From Candidatus Kariarchaeota archaeon (lineage in GTDB: Archaea > Asgardarchaeota > Heimdallarchaeia > Heimdallarchaeales > Kariarchaeaceae): 9,518 nucleotides of DNA. A model generated the notes under the pieces. The model had not been told where the DNA came from and searched no databases. It was given only the letters and a program-made list of their open reading frames with translations. Of this stretch, positions 7,484 to 9,518 are shown piece after piece (position 1 is the stretch's first letter; each line of letters opens with the position of its first letter). The stretch spans positions 1 through 9,518 of the forward strand of contig JAEOUB010000213.1 of the NCBI GenBank assembly GCA_016839545.1. The letters run 5' to 3'. The translations under genes and the position numbers were made by a program.

Positions 7484-8026
7484 ATGAGTAGTCCACTGCT
7501 ATTACGGGTTGGTGTATACGGACTTCTTCTATCTCCTATAGGTTGGATCCTGTCTTTCTTAGCGGCATTAGTATTTGCGTGGGGTGGTGATCCACTACAG
7601 CAGCCTGTACTGGTCACTCTTGCAGGATTGATAGCGGTCTGCCTGTTTGTCGGGCTATTCAGCCTTGCTCAGCTAATGACAGAATCATTGATTGAAACGT
7701 CCATTCAAAATACAGTTGCGTTTCTGTTTCTGATCATCGCCATCTCACTTCTTGATATTCCTCTTTTGATCTGGATCCCACCTCTGGTCCTGGTTTTTTT
7801 TATCTTCAGTAAACTCACAGCATCAAATGGAACAATACTCGGTCTCGGATACGTGAGTTTCAACCTGTTGTGGCTTTCGGAGATGGTACTCTATTATCCT
7901 GTTTTGTTCTTTCTTGGAATTGAAATATCCTCAAATCTGTTACACACTCTTCTTACAATTCAAATTCTGATCTCTCTAGGTAAGCATATTATTCTTGAAT
8001 ACCGAAATTCCCAACAGCCGGAATAA
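7484..8026 (+). CDS. Small polytopic membrane protein of unknown function
   Basis: A 180-residue protein that is almost entirely hydrophobic, with five or six predicted transmembrane segments (about 8-32, 41-62, 76-92, 93-110, 117-143, 150-167) and a short polar C-terminal tail ending in EYRNSQQPE. I see no conserved charged motif, His or Cys cluster, or signature of a transporter family, so no function can be offered. It follows the histidine-rich membrane protein by 47 bases and could be a partner in the membrane, but a TATA-like element in the gap argues for an independent transcript. Its last 51 bases lie opposite the end of the minus-strand gene that converges on it. The ATG at 7484 is well placed relative to the promoter. 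Confidence 0.75.
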   Translation: MSSPLLLRVGVYGLLLSPIGWILSFLAALVFAWGGDPLQQPVLVTLAGLIAVCLFVGLFSLAQLMTESLIETSIQNTVAFLFLIIAISLLDIPLLIWIPPLVLVFFIFSKLTASNGTILGLGYVSFNLLWLSEMVLYYPVLFFLGIEISSNLLHTLLTIQILISLGKHIILEYRNSQQPE

Positions 8027-8836
8027 TGTCTTTGTCTTCTCATCCATCTCGGTGTCTTCAGGAAGTTTGAGGTACTGGAGCTGGTTGAATAACTCTGCAA
8101 TCTGCGAGGAGTATGCAGGGTTGATACTGAGTTGAAAACCTGACAGGTCTAGGAAATAGAAATTCGGTGTTTGCGTGTAGATCCGGAGGTTGAAGCTCAC
8201 ATCAGTGTCTGGTGTGGTCACCCTCACCTTCCTTATTTGAGGTGACATGAAATGGATATCCAGAAAATCCATTGGAGGCTCAGAGAATTCAAGTGATAGG
8301 AGTTGCAGTTTCTCATTTGTTACCAGATTACCCACTTCTCTTATAACACAGTGATTTATGGAGAGGATAATCACCTGTTTAGGAAGTGCCCTATCATGTA
8401 TTCTCAATATATCACTATCTGCACACTGCAGGATGAATTCAGCATCTACCTCGTCAAAAACTGAGAGCGACTCAAGCTCACTCTTGTTGAGACTGATTAT
8501 CGGTGAGGTTTGGCTCACTCCCCCGGTATATTCCTGACCATGAATGAATAATCTACTACCTAATCTGAACGAGGAATGGATGAATTCAACCTGATTAATT
8601 GCCTCAGGAAGGATTAGCTTGGCATCAATAAAGTGGCATGATTCAAAATCAAGGTTGAGATCAATCAGCTCATTCGTATCGATCAGAGGGGAGAAATCCA
8701 CTGTCGTTCCCTCTACAACCAGGTTCTCAATTCTGATGAGACAAAATTCTTTTTCAGAATAGAGTATTATCCGGAAATTGAACCCATACGAGTCTTGCAT
8801 TCTTTGCAATTGCTGTGTGAATTCCTCCCGGTCCAT
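7976..8836 (-). CDS. Orphan protein with leucine-rich, beta-strand-like repeats
   Basis: A 286-residue cytoplasmic protein I do not recognise. After a helical N-terminus (about 1-17), short hydrophobic strands recur at irregular intervals of about 20-30 residues, each with a Leu/Ile pattern and often a following polar turn: ELIDLNLDFESCHF at 56-69, then IISLNKSELESLSVF, VIILSINHCVI, LQLLSLEF, FYFLDLSGFQL and LQYLKLP. This resembles a degenerate leucine-rich repeat or small beta-solenoid, a fold commonly used for protein recognition, but no unit matches the LRR consensus well. There is no signal peptide or membrane segment. The ATG at 8836 has a good TATA-like element upstream on its own strand. 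The stop lies inside the oppositely directed membrane protein gene, giving a 51-base convergent overlap. The existence of the gene is likely; fold and role are uncertain. Confidence 0.72.
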   Translation of the reverse strand: MDREEFTQQLQRMQDSYGFNFRIILYSEKEFCLIRIENLVVEGTTVDFSPLIDTNELIDLNLDFESCHFIDAKLILPEAINQVEFIHSSFRLGSRLFIHGQEYTGGVSQTSPIISLNKSELESLSVFDEVDAEFILQCADSDILRIHDRALPKQVIILSINHCVIREVGNLVTNEKLQLLSLEFSEPPMDFLDIHFMSPQIRKVRVTTPDTDVSFNLRIYTQTPNFYFLDLSGFQLSINPAYSSQIAELFNQLQYLKLPEDTEMDEKTKTLFRLLGISVFKNNMLT

Positions 8837-8857
8837 ACTATAGTAGTGATAATCCGG

Positions 8858-8867
8858 GATATTAAGG
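8858..8867 (-). promoter_or_regulatory. TATA-like promoter element of the leucine-rich orphan gene
   Basis: On the minus strand this reads ccttaatatc, centred 26 bases before the ATG at 8836. It lies in the 47-base gap after the Ig-like gene, so the two minus-strand genes are probably transcribed separately. Confidence 0.55.
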
Positions 8868-8883
8868 TAGTTGAATCGGAGAC

Positions 8884-9422
8884 CTACAGTTTTCGTCTTA
8901 GAACTGGTATAAGAACTACAGGGGCAATGAATAACAGGGAAACAGGAGTTTCCTCTGTCGTGGTAGACTGTGTGTCAGAGGTTGCCTCTGAGGTTTGACT
9001 ATCTGATGTCTGGCTATCTGATGTGTCAGATGTAGAACTGGCGTCTGCAGAAGTAACTGTAACAGTTGCACTGTCAAACGATGCATCTGCCTGACCTGGA
9101 TACCCGTTGTCGCGGAACTCAATTTCCACAGTATACTGACCAACAGCTAGTCCGTCAACATTGACGACGACAGCTACATCATCCTGCCAGCTCTCTTCAT
9201 TGTGATCTTCCATTATTTCTCCATCCAATCTAACGATGTAGACTGTGGGATTATCATTTGATTCGTGTGCTCTGGCTGTCCATGACAGAGTGTTCCCTGT
9301 GCTCCCTTCAACATACGAGAGATCATCTGGTGCAGAGTCAATACGTGGGGGTATGTGTATCGAAGCGCTGGTCGACGTGACCAGAACAAGTACAAAGAGG
9401 AGTGAAATGATTTAGTCTTCAC
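8884..9422 (-). pseudogene. Secreted, membrane-anchored Ig-like domain protein with a frameshift in the signal peptide
   Basis: Read from a GTG at 9422 the protein begins MKTK and then falls out of frame. The next frame begins after a TAA at 9412-9414 and reads IISLLFVLVLVTSTSAS, a textbook signal-peptide core. One extra A in the A-run at 9411-9413 would join them as MKTKIISLLFVLVLV. After cleavage comes an Ig-like or cadherin-like beta domain of about 95 residues (PPRIDSAPDDLSYVEGSTGN, later VDGLAVGQYTVEIEF and ATVTV), a Ser/Thr/Asp stalk of about 30 residues that is probably glycosylated, and a C-terminal membrane segment (LLFIAPVVLIPVL) ending RRKL. So it would be exported, with the domain outside the cell. 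Such domains are common in Asgard surface proteins. The break could be a real mutation or a single-base sequence error; the intact downstream frame favours error or a recent event. Without a shift, the first usable start is a TTG at 9228, which loses signal peptide and half the domain. Confidence 0.7.
8999..9028. repeat. Two tandem 15-base units in the Ser/Thr stalk
   Basis: Two adjacent copies beginning ctatctgatgt encode the repeated pentapeptide SDSQT/SDTSD region of the stalk on the minus strand. The first 11 bases are identical and the last four diverge. It looks like local slippage expansion of a low-complexity linker. Confidence 0.5.
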
Positions 9423-9443
9423 AATTTGCGTTTGTGGTTATGA

Positions 9444-9451
9444 TACATAAA
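9444..9451 (-). promoter_or_regulatory. TATA-like promoter element of the Ig-like protein gene
   Basis: On the minus strand this reads tttatgta, centred 25-26 bases before the GTG at 9422. It points to that GTG as the true start, which is what makes the downstream frameshift visible. Confidence 0.55.
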
Positions 9452-9472
9452 TGGTTGTGAGGTGCCTTTTTT

Positions 9473-9518
9473 CTACTTGGTATCGACTATTGAAACTACT
9501 TTTCCGTCATCAGAGAAT
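9473..9518 (-). CDS. Possible 3' tip of a minus-strand gene running off the window
   Basis: On the minus strand the last bases read as 14 open codons, FSDDGKVVSIVDTK, followed by TAG at 9473-9475. The composition is protein-like, and the stop lies 50 bases before the next gene's start, leaving room for that gene's promoter. The piece is too short to be sure and shows no family. Confidence 0.25.
   Translation of the reverse strand, partial: FSDDGKVVSIVDTK

Noticed and set aside
9213..9422. A separate 69-residue minus-strand protein beginning MKTKSFHSS
   Set aside because: Only its first codons look real. After the A-run the frame is the out-of-frame reading of the Ig-like domain gene, with unlikely composition.
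9465..9470. Run of six T on the plus strand as a terminator
   Set aside because: No plus-strand gene ends nearby; the last one stops at 8026.

Overview
The window reads as an ordinary stretch of archaeal chromosome, most likely from an Asgard archaeon, possibly Thorarchaeia-like. Three things point there. Nearly every gene has an AT-rich TATA-like element about 24-28 bases before its start codon and no Shine-Dalgarno sequence, as expected for leaderless archaeal transcripts. A secreted protein at the right end carries an Ig-like domain of a style I associate with Asgard surface proteins (EG.TGN.L.W near its start, then VDGLAVG.Y), a Ser/Thr stalk and a C-terminal membrane anchor ending in basic residues. 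Most genes are lineage-style orphans. The lineage is an inference, because no marker gene is present.

Layout, left to right. A helical-repeat protein of unknown function runs in from the left edge (+, to 915). It faces a class I SAM methyltransferase (-, 1040-1816). A divergent promoter region separates this from a large TPR / coiled-coil / winged-helix protein (+, 1951-4062). Next come an NfsA-like flavin nitroreductase (+, 4112-4876) and a small VOC/glyoxalase-fold protein (+, 4935-5303). The VOC gene and a DUF5995-like gene (-, 5300-6046) end in interlocked stop codons. A second divergent region leads to a histidine-rich multi-pass membrane protein (+, 6162-7436) and a small membrane protein (+, 7484-8026). 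The latter overlaps by 51 bases, tail to tail, an orphan with a leucine-rich, beta-strand-like pattern (-, 7976-8836). Last is the Ig-like secreted protein (-, 8884-9422), whose signal peptide is put out of frame by one base in an A-run. The 3' tip of another minus-strand gene may reach the right edge.

Each gene appears to have its own promoter, so I see no operon and no pathway shared among neighbours. I found no mobile element, CRISPR array, tRNA, rRNA or origin. The parts most worth a second look are the histidine-rich membrane protein, the TPR/coiled-coil/winged-helix fusion, the broken signal peptide of the Ig-like protein, and the TATA-to-start spacing, which is regular enough to correct gene starts.
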